DNA from: Microbacterium sp. EYE_78
Lineage (GTDB): Bacteria > Actinomycetota > Actinomycetes > Actinomycetales > Microbacteriaceae
NCBI RefSeq assembly: GCF_023149035.1
Contig: NZ_JAHXMY010000002.1
Span: 1,116,001-1,180,000, forward strand
Direction: 5' to 3'
DNA: 64,000 bases
Below the pieces are notes generated by a model. That model was not told where the DNA came from, did not search any database, and saw only the letters and a list, made by a program, of their open reading frames with translations. Below, in pieces: positions 42,542-51,220 of the stretch. The first letter of the stretch is position 1; each line of letters opens with the position of its first letter. Position numbers and translations under genes: made by a program.

Positions 42542-43318
42542 TCAGCCGCCGATGCGTGTCGCCTCGTCAGGTGTCCAGAGCAGGGCATCCAGGCTCGGAC
42601 CGATGCCGATCGGATGCCCGTCCCTGAGCACGAGCACGCGGGCGCCGAGCTCCTCGACGAGGTCGCGTTCGTTGGTCACGACCAGCAGGGCCATGCCGTC
42701 CGCGACGCGCCGCCCGAGGGCCGCCGCGACGGCAGGTCGGACATCGACGTCGAGGTTCGCATACGGTTCGTCGGCGATCATCACGACCGGGTCGAGCACG
42801 AGGCTGCGGGCGATGGCGACCCGCTGCCGCATGCCCGAGCTCAACTCGTACGGATACTTCTCCGACGCCCCGATCGGCAGCTGGAGCTCGTCCAGGAGCG
42901 ACGCCACCCGCAGCGCGAGCGCTCGGTCGTTCACCTTCCGGTCACGAGCCGTGATCGGTTCGGCGACGATCTCGGCGATCGTCAGCCGCGACGGGAGGGC
43001 GGAATTGCTGCCCTGCGCGAGGTACCCGGTCCGGTACGACCGGATGCGGCGCGCCTTGCCGCGCGCGCGCAGGGAGATGCCTGCGACCTCGGCGGTGCCG
43101 CCGACGACGCGCAGACTCCGCGGGTCCGCACCCGCGAGGCACGCGGCGAGGCTCGACTTGCCGGATCCCGTCGCGCCCATCACGGCGAGGACCTCCCCCG
43201 CCTGCAACCGGAACCCGACCCCGTCGACCACCCTCGTCTCGGCTGTCGAGCGGGCGACCGACAGGTCGTCGCAGCTGATGGCGGCATCGGAGTCGATCAG
43301 GCGGGGCACGCGTTCCAT
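42542..43318 (-). CDS. Orphan ABC ATP-binding protein with altered H-loop
   Basis: A 258-residue nucleotide-binding protein resembling the peptide/nickel (DppD/OppD) class. It has Walker A MGATGSGKSSLAACLAG, Q-loop YLAQGSNSAL, signature YELSSGMRQRVAIARSL (SSGM replaces SGGQ) and Walker B VVMIADEPYANLD. The switch histidine that normally follows in VTHD is replaced by asparagine: LLVVTNERDL. No permease or binding-protein gene is adjacent. Loss of the H-loop usually cripples hydrolysis, so it may be a regulatory or dedicated partner ATPase. The gene follows dnaG by 24 bases. ATG 43318 begins MERVPRLIDSDAAISCDDLS. Confidence 0.85.
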   Translation of the reverse strand: MERVPRLIDSDAAISCDDLSVARSTAETRVVDGVGFRLQAGEVLAVMGATGSGKSSLAACLAGADPRSLRVVGGTAEVAGISLRARGKARRIRSYRTGYLAQGSNSALPSRLTIAEIVAEPITARDRKVNDRALALRVASLLDELQLPIGASEKYPYELSSGMRQRVAIARSLVLDPVVMIADEPYANLDVDVRPAVAAALGRRVADGMALLVVTNERDLVEELGARVLVLRDGHPIGIGPSLDALLWTPDEATRIGG

Positions 43319-43342
43319 CCTCCCCGCTGCACCGGACGGACG

Positions 43343-45202
43343 CTAGTCGAGGTCGGCCAGGGCACGACGGCGCTGATCGAGATCCCGCAGCGCGACGCGC
43401 ACCGCGCGTCCCTCCTCCGAGTCGGCGGGGACCCGCTGCACCGCCCCGAGGAGTTCCGCCTTCTCACGGTCGATCGCCCGCAGGCGCAGCCGACGGCACA
43501 TCGCGAACGCCGACGCCTTCGCCTCGGCCTCGGTCAGCGCCGGGAACGTCGCCGTCAGGAGTTCGGCCGCGAGACCCCGGTAGGGCTCGCGCGTGGCATC
43601 GACGGCTGCGGTGGACCATCCGACCCGGGAGCGGTCGGGCTGGCCGGTGATCGCCTGCCGCACGGCCTCCAGGGCGGGATGCTGCATGGGCAGTGCGAGG
43701 GCGGCATCCACCTCGGCGGCGTCGATGACGTGCCCGTACTGGAGGATCCCCATGAGCGCGTCGCGCTCGAGGACGACGGACGCGTCGCGCGGCAGGGTCG
43801 CGATCGTGACGCGGACCGTGGGCGCCTGATCTGATGCCGCCCCCGGCACCTCGACGGGCGGCGAGGCGTTGTCGCGGGAGGTCCGACTGCCGCGGGCGGC
43901 GCGCTCGACGGCCGGGGTCACCTCGCCGAGGTCCATGCCGAGCTTGCGTGCGAGGACACGGGTGTACCCCGGGCGCAGTGACGGATCGCGGATCTCGGCG
44001 ACGATCGGCGCCGCGGCGCGGAGCGCACCCACCCGGCCTTCGACGCTGGCCAGGTCGAAGCCCGCGAGCTTCTGATCGATGACGAACTCGAACATCGGCG
44101 CCTTCGCGTCCATCAGCGACCGGACGGCGCCGTCGCCCCTGTTCAGCCGCAGGTCGCACGGATCGAGCCCGTCGGGCGCGACCGCGACGTAGGTCTGGGC
44201 TGCGAAGCGCTTCTCCTCCGAGAAGGCGCGGAGCGCGGCCTTCTGCCCGGCGGCATCCGGATCGAACGTGAAGATCACCTCACCCGATGCGCTGTCGTCG
44301 CCCATCACCCGCCGGAGCACGGTGATGTGATCGGAGCCGAATGCGGTGCCGCATGTGGCGATCGCCGTCGTGACCCCCGCCAGATGGCAGGCCATCACGT
44401 CGGTGTACCCCTCGACGACCACGACGCGGTGGGACCGCGAGACGTCCTTCTTCGCGAGGTCGAGGCCGTAGAGGACCTGCGCCTTCTTGTAGATGACGGT
44501 CTCCGGTGTGTTGAGGTACTTCGGCCCCTGGTCGTCGTCGTACAGCTTCCGCGCGCCGAAGCCGATCGTCTGCCCGGTGAGATCGCGGATCGGCCACACC
44601 ACGCGACCACGGAACCGGTCGTAGACGCCGCGCTGCCCCTGCGAGACGAGGCCCGCGTTCGAGAGTTCCTCGTCGGTGAAGCCCTGCGACCGCAGTGCGT
44701 CGCGGAGGTTGTTCCACCCCTTCGGCGCGTAGCCGACGCCGAAGTGCGCGGCGGCGCCGGCATCGAAGCCGCGCTCGCCCAGGAAGCGGCGCCCCGCCTC
44801 GGCTTCGGGACTCGCGAGCTGCGAGCGGTAGAACTCGGCGGCCGCGGTGTTCGCCTGGTAGAGCCGGGTGCGGCCGCTCGTCTCGGGCGCCGCCCCGCCG
44901 TCCTCGTAGTGGAGCTGGTAGCCGATGCGGGCGGCGAGGCGCTCGACGGCCTCGGTGAAGGTCAGGTGGTCCATCGCGCGGAGGAAGGAGTAGACGTCGC
45001 CGGACTCGCCGCATCCGAAGCAGTGGTAGTACCCGGCCTGCGCGCGGACGTTGAAGCTCGGGCTCCGCTCGTCGTGGAAGGGACACAGCCCCTTCATCGA
45101 TCCCACGCCGGCGGACTTCAGCGCCACCCGCTCGCCGACGATGTCGACGATGTTGGTGCGGGCCTTCACCTCGTCGACGTCTGCCTGACGGATGCGGGCC
45201 AT
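43343..45202 (-). CDS. dnaG: DNA primase
   Basis: Synthesises RNA primers at the replication fork; 619 residues. The N-terminal zinc domain is CPFHDERSPSFNV with YYHCFGCGESGDVYSFL (a CHC2-type finger). The middle Toprim domain has VVVEGYTDVMACHLAG and the acidic pair FTFDPDAAGQKAAL. The C-terminal helicase-interaction domain is present (ALPMQHPALEAV region). ATG 45202 overlaps the dgt stop by one base (TGATG). It lies in the order dusB-dgt-dnaG, all minus strand, common in actinobacteria. Confidence 0.96.
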   Translation of the reverse strand: MARIRQADVDEVKARTNIVDIVGERVALKSAGVGSMKGLCPFHDERSPSFNVRAQAGYYHCFGCGESGDVYSFLRAMDHLTFTEAVERLAARIGYQLHYEDGGAAPETSGRTRLYQANTAAAEFYRSQLASPEAEAGRRFLGERGFDAGAAAHFGVGYAPKGWNNLRDALRSQGFTDEELSNAGLVSQGQRGVYDRFRGRVVWPIRDLTGQTIGFGARKLYDDDQGPKYLNTPETVIYKKAQVLYGLDLAKKDVSRSHRVVVVEGYTDVMACHLAGVTTAIATCGTAFGSDHITVLRRVMGDDSASGEVIFTFDPDAAGQKAALRAFSEEKRFAAQTYVAVAPDGLDPCDLRLNRGDGAVRSLMDAKAPMFEFVIDQKLAGFDLASVEGRVGALRAAAPIVAEIRDPSLRPGYTRVLARKLGMDLGEVTPAVERAARGSRTSRDNASPPVEVPGAASDQAPTVRVTIATLPRDASVVLERDALMGILQYGHVIDAAEVDAALALPMQHPALEAVRQAITGQPDRSRVGWSTAAVDATREPYRGLAAELLTATFPALTEAEAKASAFAMCRRLRLRAIDREKAELLGAVQRVPADSEEGRAVRVALRDLDQRRRALADLD

Positions 45203-46575
45203 CAGAGCCCCTCGATGGGTTCGGGCAACGCGTAGCCGGGGTTCGCGACGACCCGCGATCCCGCAGGCCACAGCCCCAGCTCGCGCAGATCGACGGGGCC
45301 GACGAGCGCGGAGTGCCACTCGATCGCGAATCGGTCGGTCAGCGTCGCCACCTGGTCGACGACGACGCGCTTGCGCTCAGCATCCGTCTGCGCTGCGGCG
45401 AAATCGACCGCGTGGATCCGGTCGAGGTGCTCCGGCCTGTCCATCAGCGCCGATGCGAGCCGCTTGAGGACGCGCCGCTGCTCCTTGTAGAGCCCCTTCC
45501 GACCGTCGATCGACACGACGAACGCGCCGATCGTGCCCTTGAGGACGGCCATCTCGGCCTCGATCACGCGAGGGACGATCATGCGCCCGCGGTAACGGGT
45601 GAGCGCCGGCGAGTCGTAGTGCTCGCGCGTGGCGGCGGTCGCGGCCCGCGCGAAGCGGCCGATGAAGTCCGACGTCAGGTTCTTGAGGCGCGCGACCGAC
45701 GCCCGGGTCCCGTCGTACTCGGTCATCCACTCCGGCAGTCGCACGAGACGGTACAGCGCGTCGGCGAGCTCGTCGCGGCTGAACCCGAGGCCGACCCAGG
45801 ACTGGATCGCCGTCAGGAGCGATTCCCGCTCCCGAGCGTCCGCGAGCCGGCGGGGGTCGAGGTAGCCGTTGAGCACGGCGTCCTCGAAGTCGTGCACCGA
45901 GTACGCGATGTCGTCGGAGAGGTCCATGACCTCGGCTTCGATGCAGCGGACGCGACCCGGCGCGCCCTGTCGCATCCACCGGAAGACCGCCTCGTCCTCG
46001 GCGTAGACGCCGAACTTCTGACGGCCGCCGGGGTCCGGGATCGCGTGCTCCTCGGCCCACGGGTACTTGCAGGTGGCATCGAGACTTGCGCGCGTCAGAT
46101 TGAGCCCGAACCTCTCGCCGTCGTCGTCGACCACCTTCGGCTCGAGCCGGGCCAGGATGCGCAACGATTGCGCGTTGCCTTCGAAGCCGCCGATGTCCTC
46201 GGCCCAGTCGTTGAGCGCGCGCTCGCCGTTGTGTCCGAAGGGCGGGTGTCCGAGGTCGTGACTGAGGCAGGCCGTGTCGACGACGTCCGGCGACAGCTGC
46301 AGCGAGATCGCGAGCTCGCGACCCACCTGCGCGACCTCCAGCGAATGCGTCAGGCGGTTGCGGGCGAAGTCCGCCGGGCTGGCGGGGCTCAGGACCTGCG
46401 TCTTGGCGGCGAGCCGCCGGAAGGCGGCCGAGTGCAGCACGCGGGCACGGTCGCGGGCGAAGCCGTCGCGCAGCGACCGGTGCCGTTCGGGGTGGAAGCG
46501 CTCCGCGTCGTGGTCGTCGTAACCGGTCGGTCGTCCGGAGGCGACACCGACCGCGGCCGCCGACTCAGCCGCCAC
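45202..46575 (-). CDS. dgt: dGTP triphosphohydrolase-like protein (HD domain)
   Basis: A 457-residue metal-dependent HD-domain nucleotidase that splits dNTPs to nucleosides and triphosphate. The HD metal site is seen as RNRLTHSLEVAQVGRELA (first His), then CLSHDLGHPPFGHNGERAL (His-Asp). The distal Asp is in EVMDLSDDIAYSVHDFEDA. GTG 46575 starts 11 bases inside the end of dusB; GGAG lies 9 bases before it, which decides the start. An N-terminal tail of about 20 residues precedes the HD core (HRSLRDGFARDRARVLHS). It overlaps dnaG by one base. Confidence 0.92.
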   Translation of the reverse strand: MAAESAAAVGVASGRPTGYDDHDAERFHPERHRSLRDGFARDRARVLHSAAFRRLAAKTQVLSPASPADFARNRLTHSLEVAQVGRELAISLQLSPDVVDTACLSHDLGHPPFGHNGERALNDWAEDIGGFEGNAQSLRILARLEPKVVDDDGERFGLNLTRASLDATCKYPWAEEHAIPDPGGRQKFGVYAEDEAVFRWMRQGAPGRVRCIEAEVMDLSDDIAYSVHDFEDAVLNGYLDPRRLADARERESLLTAIQSWVGLGFSRDELADALYRLVRLPEWMTEYDGTRASVARLKNLTSDFIGRFARAATAATREHYDSPALTRYRGRMIVPRVIEAEMAVLKGTIGAFVVSIDGRKGLYKEQRRVLKRLASALMDRPEHLDRIHAVDFAAAQTDAERKRVVVDQVATLTDRFAIEWHSALVGPVDLRELGLWPAGSRVVANPGYALPEPIEGL

Positions 46576-47725
46576 TGGTGTCGAGCTCCGCATCGGCGAG
46601 GGCGGTGGATGCCGCTTGGCCGATCTCCCGGGAATCCAGCCACCCGTCGGGCAGGGCGGGCCGCTTGGGTGTGCCGGCGCGGCCGCGCTGACCCTCGGCC
46701 GCGGCACCGGGGTAGGGCGCGTCGAGGTCGAGGGTCGCGAGCAGCCCGTCGATCTCGTCGAGACTCGAGACCGTCGCGAGCTTGGCGCGGAGATCGCCGC
46801 CCACGGGATACCCCTTGAAGTACCACGCCACGTGCTTGCGGATGTCGCGGCAGCCGCGGTCCTCGCTCTCGAAGAACTCCACCAGGAGTTCCGCATGGCG
46901 ACGGAACGCCGCGGCGACGAATCCGAGGGTCGCGTCGACGGGGTCGGCCGCGTGCCCGGTGCCGAGCTCGCGCGCGAGGTCACCGAAGAGCCAGGGGCGG
47001 CCGAGGCATCCCCGTCCGACGACGACCCCGTCGCAGCCGGTGTCGGCCATCATGCGGCGGGCGTCCTCCGCAGACCAGATGTCGCCGTTGCCGAGGACGG
47101 GGACGCTCGTCACCGTCTCCTTCAGCTTCGCGATCGCGGACCAGTCGGCGTGCCCCGAGTAGAACTCCGACGCCGTCCGCGCGTGCAGCGCGACGGCGGC
47201 GACACCGGCGCCCTCGGCGATCCGGCCGGCCTCGAGGTACGTGAGGTGGTCCGAGTCGATGCCCTTGCGCATCTTCACCGTCAGCGGGACCGACCCCGCG
47301 GCCGTCGCGGCGCGCTCGACGATCTCCCGGAAGAGCTCGGTCTTCCAGGGCAGGGCCGCTCCCCCGCCCTTGCGGGTCACCTTCGGGACCGGGCAGCCGA
47401 AGTTGAGGTCCACGTGATCCGCGTGGTCCTCTTCGACGATGATGCGGACGGCGGCCTCGACCGTCGCGGGGTCGACACCGTACAGCTGGATCGACCGCGG
47501 GGTCTCGGACTCGTGGTGGCGGATCAGGCGCATGGTCGTGGCGTTCCGCTCCACGAGCGCGCGAGTCGTGATCATCTCGCTCACGTAGAGGCCGGCACCG
47601 TATTCGCGGCACAGGCGTCGGAAGGCGGTGTTGGTGATGCCCGCCATCGGCGCCAGCACGACGGGCGCATCGAGGGTGATGGGCCCGATGCGCAGCGGCG
47701 CGGGCGGAGCGAGGGTCGTGGACAT
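46565..47725 (-). CDS. dusB: tRNA-dihydrouridine synthase
   Basis: A flavoenzyme of 386 residues that reduces uridine to dihydrouridine in tRNA D-loops. It is a TIM barrel starting PVVLAPMAGITNTAFRRL. The catalytic cysteine is in DLNFGCPVPKVTRKGGGAAL near residue 112, and the FMN/phosphate site in VPVLGNGDIWSAEDARRMM and CDGVVVGRGCLGRPWLF. The C-terminal domain ends with a 60-residue, Ala- and acid-rich extension typical of actinobacteria. ATG 47725 follows GGGAAGGAT. It is the first gene of the dusB-dgt-dnaG run. Confidence 0.95.
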   Translation of the reverse strand: MSTTLAPPAPLRIGPITLDAPVVLAPMAGITNTAFRRLCREYGAGLYVSEMITTRALVERNATTMRLIRHHESETPRSIQLYGVDPATVEAAVRIIVEEDHADHVDLNFGCPVPKVTRKGGGAALPWKTELFREIVERAATAAGSVPLTVKMRKGIDSDHLTYLEAGRIAEGAGVAAVALHARTASEFYSGHADWSAIAKLKETVTSVPVLGNGDIWSAEDARRMMADTGCDGVVVGRGCLGRPWLFGDLARELGTGHAADPVDATLGFVAAAFRRHAELLVEFFESEDRGCRDIRKHVAWYFKGYPVGGDLRAKLATVSSLDEIDGLLATLDLDAPYPGAAAEGQRGRAGTPKRPALPDGWLDSREIGQAASTALADAELDTSGG

Positions 47726-47776
47726 ATCCTTCCCATTCTCCCAGACGGCGAGCGCTTCGGGCATCGGCGCGCGTCC

Positions 47777-47782
47777 TATCGT
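47777..47782 (+). promoter_or_regulatory. Predicted -10 hexamer of the glutathione peroxidase gene
   Basis: TATCGT ends 6 bases before ATG 47789. GGAG overlaps the gap, so either leaderless or very short leader. Confidence 0.35.
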
Positions 47783-47788
47783 GGAGAC

Positions 47789-48283
47789 ATGACCGAGACC
47801 CCCTCCCTGCACGAGATCCCGTTCACGACGGCAGACGGGAAGGAGGCGACACTCGGCGACTTCGGCGACAAGGCGTTCCTGATCGTCAACGTGGCGTCCA
47901 AGTGCGGGCTGGCTCCCCAGTACGAGCAGCTCGAGGAGCTGCAGAAGCAGTACGGCGATCAGGGACTGCAGGTCATCGGGTTCCCGTGCAACCAGTTCAT
48001 GGGTCAGGAGCCCGGGTCGATGGAGGAGATCCTCGACTACTGCGCCGTCAACTGGGGCATCACGTTCCCGATCATGGACAAGGTGCGCGTGAACGGCTCG
48101 CACGCGGCCCCCCTGTACAAGGCGCTGAAGAAGACCGCCAACGTCGAGCGCGCCAAGGGACCCGTCATGTGGAACTTCGAGAAGTTCCTCGTCACCCGGG
48201 ACGGGGAGCTGCACCGGTTCCGCCCGCAGACCAAGCCGAACGAGCCCGAGGTCATCGCCGCCATCGAGGGGGCGCTGGCCTGA
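47789..48283 (+). CDS. Glutathione peroxidase-like peroxidase
   Basis: A 164-residue non-selenium peroxidase. The peroxidatic cysteine is Cys39 in NVASKCGLAPQYEQLEELQ. The second family block is VIGFPCNQFMGQEPGS, which supplies the conserved Gln environment and a possible resolving cysteine. MWNFEKFLVTRDG carries the Trp-Asn pair of the active site. Members of this type in actinobacteria usually use thioredoxin or mycothiol-linked reductants rather than glutathione. It diverges from dusB and is followed by a terminator. Confidence 0.92.
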   Translation: MTETPSLHEIPFTTADGKEATLGDFGDKAFLIVNVASKCGLAPQYEQLEELQKQYGDQGLQVIGFPCNQFMGQEPGSMEEILDYCAVNWGITFPIMDKVRVNGSHAAPLYKALKKTANVERAKGPVMWNFEKFLVTRDGELHRFRPQTKPNEPEVIAAIEGALA

Positions 48284-48295
48284 CCCGCCGCGATG

Positions 48296-48333
48296 ACGAA
48301 GGCCGCATCCCGAAACGGGGATGCGGCCTTCGT
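48296..48333. terminator. Terminator after the peroxidase gene
   Basis: A perfect 16-bp stem (ACGAAGGCCGCATCCC and its complement) with a 6-base loop, between the convergent peroxidase and DsbA-like genes. Confidence 0.85.
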
Positions 48334-48346
48334 GTCTGCGACGACG

Positions 48347-49024
48347 TCAGCTCGCGGCGGGTGCCTCGGCGCGCTCAGACCACACCTGCCGGGCGATCTG
48401 CGCGAAGGCGGCAGCGGGCTGGGCGCCGCTGACGCCGTACTTGCCGTCGATGACGAAGAACGGGACGCCCTGGATGCCGTAGGCCTGCGCCTGCGCCTGG
48501 TCGGCGCGGACCGCATCGAGGTAGCGGCCGGTCTCCAGCGCCTCGCGGGCGGCGTCGCGGTCGAGTCCCGCCTCGGCGGCGAGGTCGACGAGGTCGTCGA
48601 CGCGGCCCACGTGGCGACCTTCGGTGAAGTAGGCCGACATGAGACGCTCCGTGGTCTCCTTCTGCAGGCCCTGCTCCTTCGCGAAGTGCAGCAGCTCGTG
48701 CGCCTTCACGGTGTTCGTGTGCTTGAGGATGTCGAATCGGTACCCCAGGCCCGCGTCGGCGGCGACGCCGGTGACGCGATCGAGCATCTGCTGGACCTGG
48801 TCCGCGGGCATCCCCTTGTACTCCGAGAGGAACTCGATCTCGGTGCCGTCGAAGTCGACCGGGGTGTCGGGCGACAGTTCGTACGAGTGGTAGGTCACCT
48901 CCACACGGGGGGCGTCGGCATCCGTCGCCGTCTCGCCCAGTCCCGTCTCCAGGTTCCGCTTGCCGATGTAGCACCAGGGGCAGGCGATGTCACTCCACAC
49001 GTCGATCTTGATAGCGTCCGTCAC
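48347..49024 (-). CDS. DsbA family (FrnE-like) oxidoreductase
   Basis: A 225-residue thioredoxin-fold protein with the CPWC active site in VWSDIACPWCYIGKRNLE near residue 15. The helical insert of the DsbA fold lies between about 65 and 165. The cis-proline loop is GIQGVPFFVIDGKYGVSGAQ near residue 195. There is no signal peptide, so it is cytoplasmic, like FrnE and other polyketide/2-hydroxychromene isomerase relatives. GTG 49024 is the only start in reach of this frame. It diverges from the P-loop gene by 61 bases. Confidence 0.92.
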   Translation of the reverse strand: MTDAIKIDVWSDIACPWCYIGKRNLETGLGETATDADAPRVEVTYHSYELSPDTPVDFDGTEIEFLSEYKGMPADQVQQMLDRVTGVAADAGLGYRFDILKHTNTVKAHELLHFAKEQGLQKETTERLMSAYFTEGRHVGRVDDLVDLAAEAGLDRDAAREALETGRYLDAVRADQAQAQAYGIQGVPFFVIDGKYGVSGAQPAAAFAQIARQVWSERAEAPAAS

Positions 49025-49073
49025 ACCCCGTGCAACGCCGCGGGTGCCGTGGTCTATTCCCCCGCATCCGCTC

Positions 49074-49079
49074 TACGCT
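49074..49079 (+). promoter_or_regulatory. Predicted -10 hexamer of the P-loop gene
   Basis: TACGCT ends 6 bases before ATG 49086; no Shine-Dalgarno sequence. Confidence 0.5.
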
Positions 49080-49085
49080 GATCGG

Positions 49086-49652
49086 ATGCTGTCGGCCGAC
49101 GATCCGCTGGGGTTCTCTCCGCACCGCGTCGTGGTGGCAGGCACGACCGGGGTCGGCAAGACGACACTGGCGCGACGGCTCGCGCGACTGTGGGACCTCG
49201 AGCACACCGAGCTCGACTCGCTGTTCCACGGCCCCGGCTGGACGCCTCGACCGGAGTTCCTCGACGACGTGCGACGCGTCGCGAGCGGCGAACGTTGGGT
49301 GTCCGAATGGAACTACTTCGGCGCGGGCGGCGGGCAGCTGCTCGGCGAGCGCGCTGACCTCGCGGTGTGGCTGGATCTGCCTCGCCGGGTCGCGCGGACC
49401 CGTCTGCTGCGCCGGACGGTGCGCCGCCGCATCCGCCGGGAGCCGCTGTGGAACGGCAACACGGAGCCCCCGCTGTGGACGGTCTTCCGCGACCCCGATC
49501 ACATCCTCCGGTGGGAGATGCGGACCCACGGCACCTGGCGGGAACGGATGCCGCGCGTCAGCGCCGACTACGATCTCCCCGTCGTGCGCCTCACCCGTGC
49601 GCGGGACGTCGACCGGTGGCTCGCGGGTCCCGCCGCCGAGGTCGCCCCGTGA
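49086..49652 (+). CDS. P-loop kinase-like protein (FlaR/topology modulation type)
   Basis: A 188-residue P-loop protein. Walker A is VVVAGTTGVGKTTLARRLA near residue 18. LEHTELDSLFHGPGWTPRP and GERWVSEWNYFG are typical of the adenylate-kinase-like group annotated as DNA topology modulation protein (FlaR). LAVWLDLPRRVARTRLLRRTVRRRIRRE is the basic lid region (shown as LDLPRRVARTRLLRR). The physiological substrate is unknown. The start is set by TACGCT six bases upstream, so the mRNA is probably leaderless. It converges on uppS. Confidence 0.8.
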   Translation: MLSADDPLGFSPHRVVVAGTTGVGKTTLARRLARLWDLEHTELDSLFHGPGWTPRPEFLDDVRRVASGERWVSEWNYFGAGGGQLLGERADLAVWLDLPRRVARTRLLRRTVRRRIRREPLWNGNTEPPLWTVFRDPDHILRWEMRTHGTWRERMPRVSADYDLPVVRLTRARDVDRWLAGPAAEVAP

Positions 49653-49653
49653 T

Positions 49654-50460
49654 TCAGGAGGCGGTCGGGGCGTCCTTCGCACCGCCGAAGCGGCGATCGC
49701 GGGAGAGGTAGAGGTCGATCGCAGCCCACAGGTCGCTGCGCGAGAAGTCGGGCCACAGGGTGTCGAGGAAGACCATCTCGGCGTACGCCGCCTCCCACAG
49801 CAGGAAGTTCGAGGTCCGCTGCTCGCCGCTGGAGCGGACGAAGAGGTCGACGTCGGGCATGTCGGGGACGTACAGGTGGCGGCGGAGCGTCTTCTCGGTG
49901 ATGGCCGAGGGCTTCAGTCGGCCCCGTGCGATCTCCTCGCCCATCGCCCGCATCGCGTCGACGATCTCGTGGCGTCCCCCGTAGTTGACGCACATCGTCA
50001 GGGTCAGGCCGCGGTTGGCGCGCGTGAGCTCCTCGGCGTACTGGAGCTCCTTGATGACCGATCCCCACAGCCGGGGCTTGCGTCCCGCCCACCGGATGCG
50101 GACGTCCCACTCGTTCAGCTGATCGCGGCGCCGGTGGAGGACGTCGCGGTTGTACCCCATGAGGAAGCGGACCTCTTCGGGCGAGCGCGCCCAGTTCTCG
50201 GTCGAGAAGGCGTAGACGCTCAGATGCTTCACGCCCGCCTGGATCGCGCCGGCGACCACGTCGAGGAGGACCTCCTCGCCCGCACGGTGTCCCTCGATGC
50301 GCGTGAGTCCGCGCCGGTTGGCCCAGCGGCCGTTGCCGTCCATGACGATCGCGACGTGTTCGGGCACGGCCCCCTTCGGGTACTCCGGCGGGTACACGCC
50401 GGTCCAGTCGAGCGGACGGTAGGGCACCGCGTCGCGATGCGTGTACGGCTTCGGACTCAC
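49654..50460 (-). CDS. uppS: Polyprenyl diphosphate synthase (cis-prenyltransferase, UppS type)
   Basis: A 268-residue cis-prenyltransferase that makes the C50-55 lipid carrier for cell wall synthesis. The hallmark is [18 protein letters not shown] near residue 45 (catalytic Asp). [19 protein letters not shown] and [20 protein letters not shown] (diphosphate binding) follow. The N-terminal 35 residues ([20 protein letters not shown]) are a typical actinobacterial extension. GTG 50460 follows GGAGG at 7 bases and overlaps the recO stop (GTGA). The pair recO-uppS is a common actinobacterial arrangement. Confidence 0.95.
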   Translation of the reverse strand: MSPKPYTHRDAVPYRPLDWTGVYPPEYPKGAVPEHVAIVMDGNGRWANRRGLTRIEGHRAGEEVLLDVVAGAIQAGVKHLSVYAFSTENWARSPEEVRFLMGYNRDVLHRRRDQLNEWDVRIRWAGRKPRLWGSVIKELQYAEELTRANRGLTLTMCVNYGGRHEIVDAMRAMGEEIARGRLKPSAITEKTLRRHLYVPDMPDVDLFVRSSGEQRTSNFLLWEAAYAEMVFLDTLWPDFSRSDLWAAIDLYLSRDRRFGGAKDAPTAS

Positions 50461-51185
50461 CGAGGCGCCTCCAGATGGGACAGGGAACGGATGCCGCGCT
50501 CGGTGTGCCACTGCGCGTAGGCGGCGATGAGACCGGAGGATGCCGCGGTCGCGCCGTGCGACGCGGCATCCACCACGTCCCATTCGCCCGCCAGCAGGGC
50601 GCGCAGCAGGTCGCCGGTCTCGGGACTGACGCGGGGGGAGCCCGCCGGCGCGCACGCACCGCAGACGATCCCGCCGAGCTGCGCCACGAACCAGTCGTGC
50701 GGACCGGGGGCCCCGCAGCGGGCGCACTCGCGGAGCGACGGCGCCCATCCCGACAGGGACATGACGCGCAGGAGGTACGAGTCGAGCACGGAGCGGGCGG
50801 CGTGATCGCCGCGCGCCAGGGCGCGGAGCCCGCCGACGAGCAGCAGATACTGCTGCGGCGTCGTCTCGGCCTCGTTCAGCCGGTCCGCCGTCTCTGACAT
50901 GGCGGATGCCGCGGTGTACCGGTCGTAGTCCGTCGCGATGTCCGCGCCGTAGGCGCCGATGGACTCCGCCTGCTGCACGATGTCGAGCGAGCGGCCCTTG
51001 TAGAGCTGCACGTCGGCCACCATGAACGGCTCGAGCCGGGCACCGAACTTCGACGAGGTCCGGCGCACGCCCTTCGCCACGGCGCGCACCTTGCCGTGAC
51101 GGCGGCTGAGCATCGTCACGATGCGGTCCGCCTCCCCCAGCTTGTGGGTGCGCAGGACCACGACCTCGTCGCGGTAAGTGGGCAC
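50457..51185 (-). CDS. recO: DNA repair protein RecO
   Basis: A RecFOR-pathway protein of 242 residues that loads RecA on single-stranded DNA. The N-terminal OB-fold is [20 protein letters not shown] with [14 protein letters not shown]. The C-terminal helical domain has [16 protein letters not shown] and a four-cysteine zinc site (CARCGAPG then CGACAP). It starts at GTG 51185, 6 bases after GATAAT. It overlaps uppS and diverges from a UPF0126 gene with only 35 bases between start codons. Confidence 0.93.
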   Translation of the reverse strand: MPTYRDEVVVLRTHKLGEADRIVTMLSRRHGKVRAVAKGVRRTSSKFGARLEPFMVADVQLYKGRSLDIVQQAESIGAYGADIATDYDRYTAASAMSETADRLNEAETTPQQYLLLVGGLRALARGDHAARSVLDSYLLRVMSLSGWAPSLRECARCGAPGPHDWFVAQLGGIVCGACAPAGSPRVSPETGDLLRALLAGEWDVVDAASHGATAASSGLIAAYAQWHTERGIRSLSHLEAPR

Positions 51186-51191
51186 CCTTCG

Positions 51192-51197
51192 ATTATC
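51192..51197 (-). promoter_or_regulatory. Predicted -10 hexamer of recO
   Basis: GATAAT on the minus strand ends 6 bases before GTG 51185; leaderless start predicted. Confidence 0.45.
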
Positions 51198-51208
51198 CCG
51201 CGACCGGG

Positions 51209-51214
51209 CACAAT
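51209..51214 (+). promoter_or_regulatory. Predicted -10 hexamer of the UPF0126 gene
   Basis: CACAAT ends 6 bases before GTG 51221. It is a weaker match to TANNNT, so confidence is lower. Confidence 0.35.
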
Positions 51215-51220
51215 GAAGGC

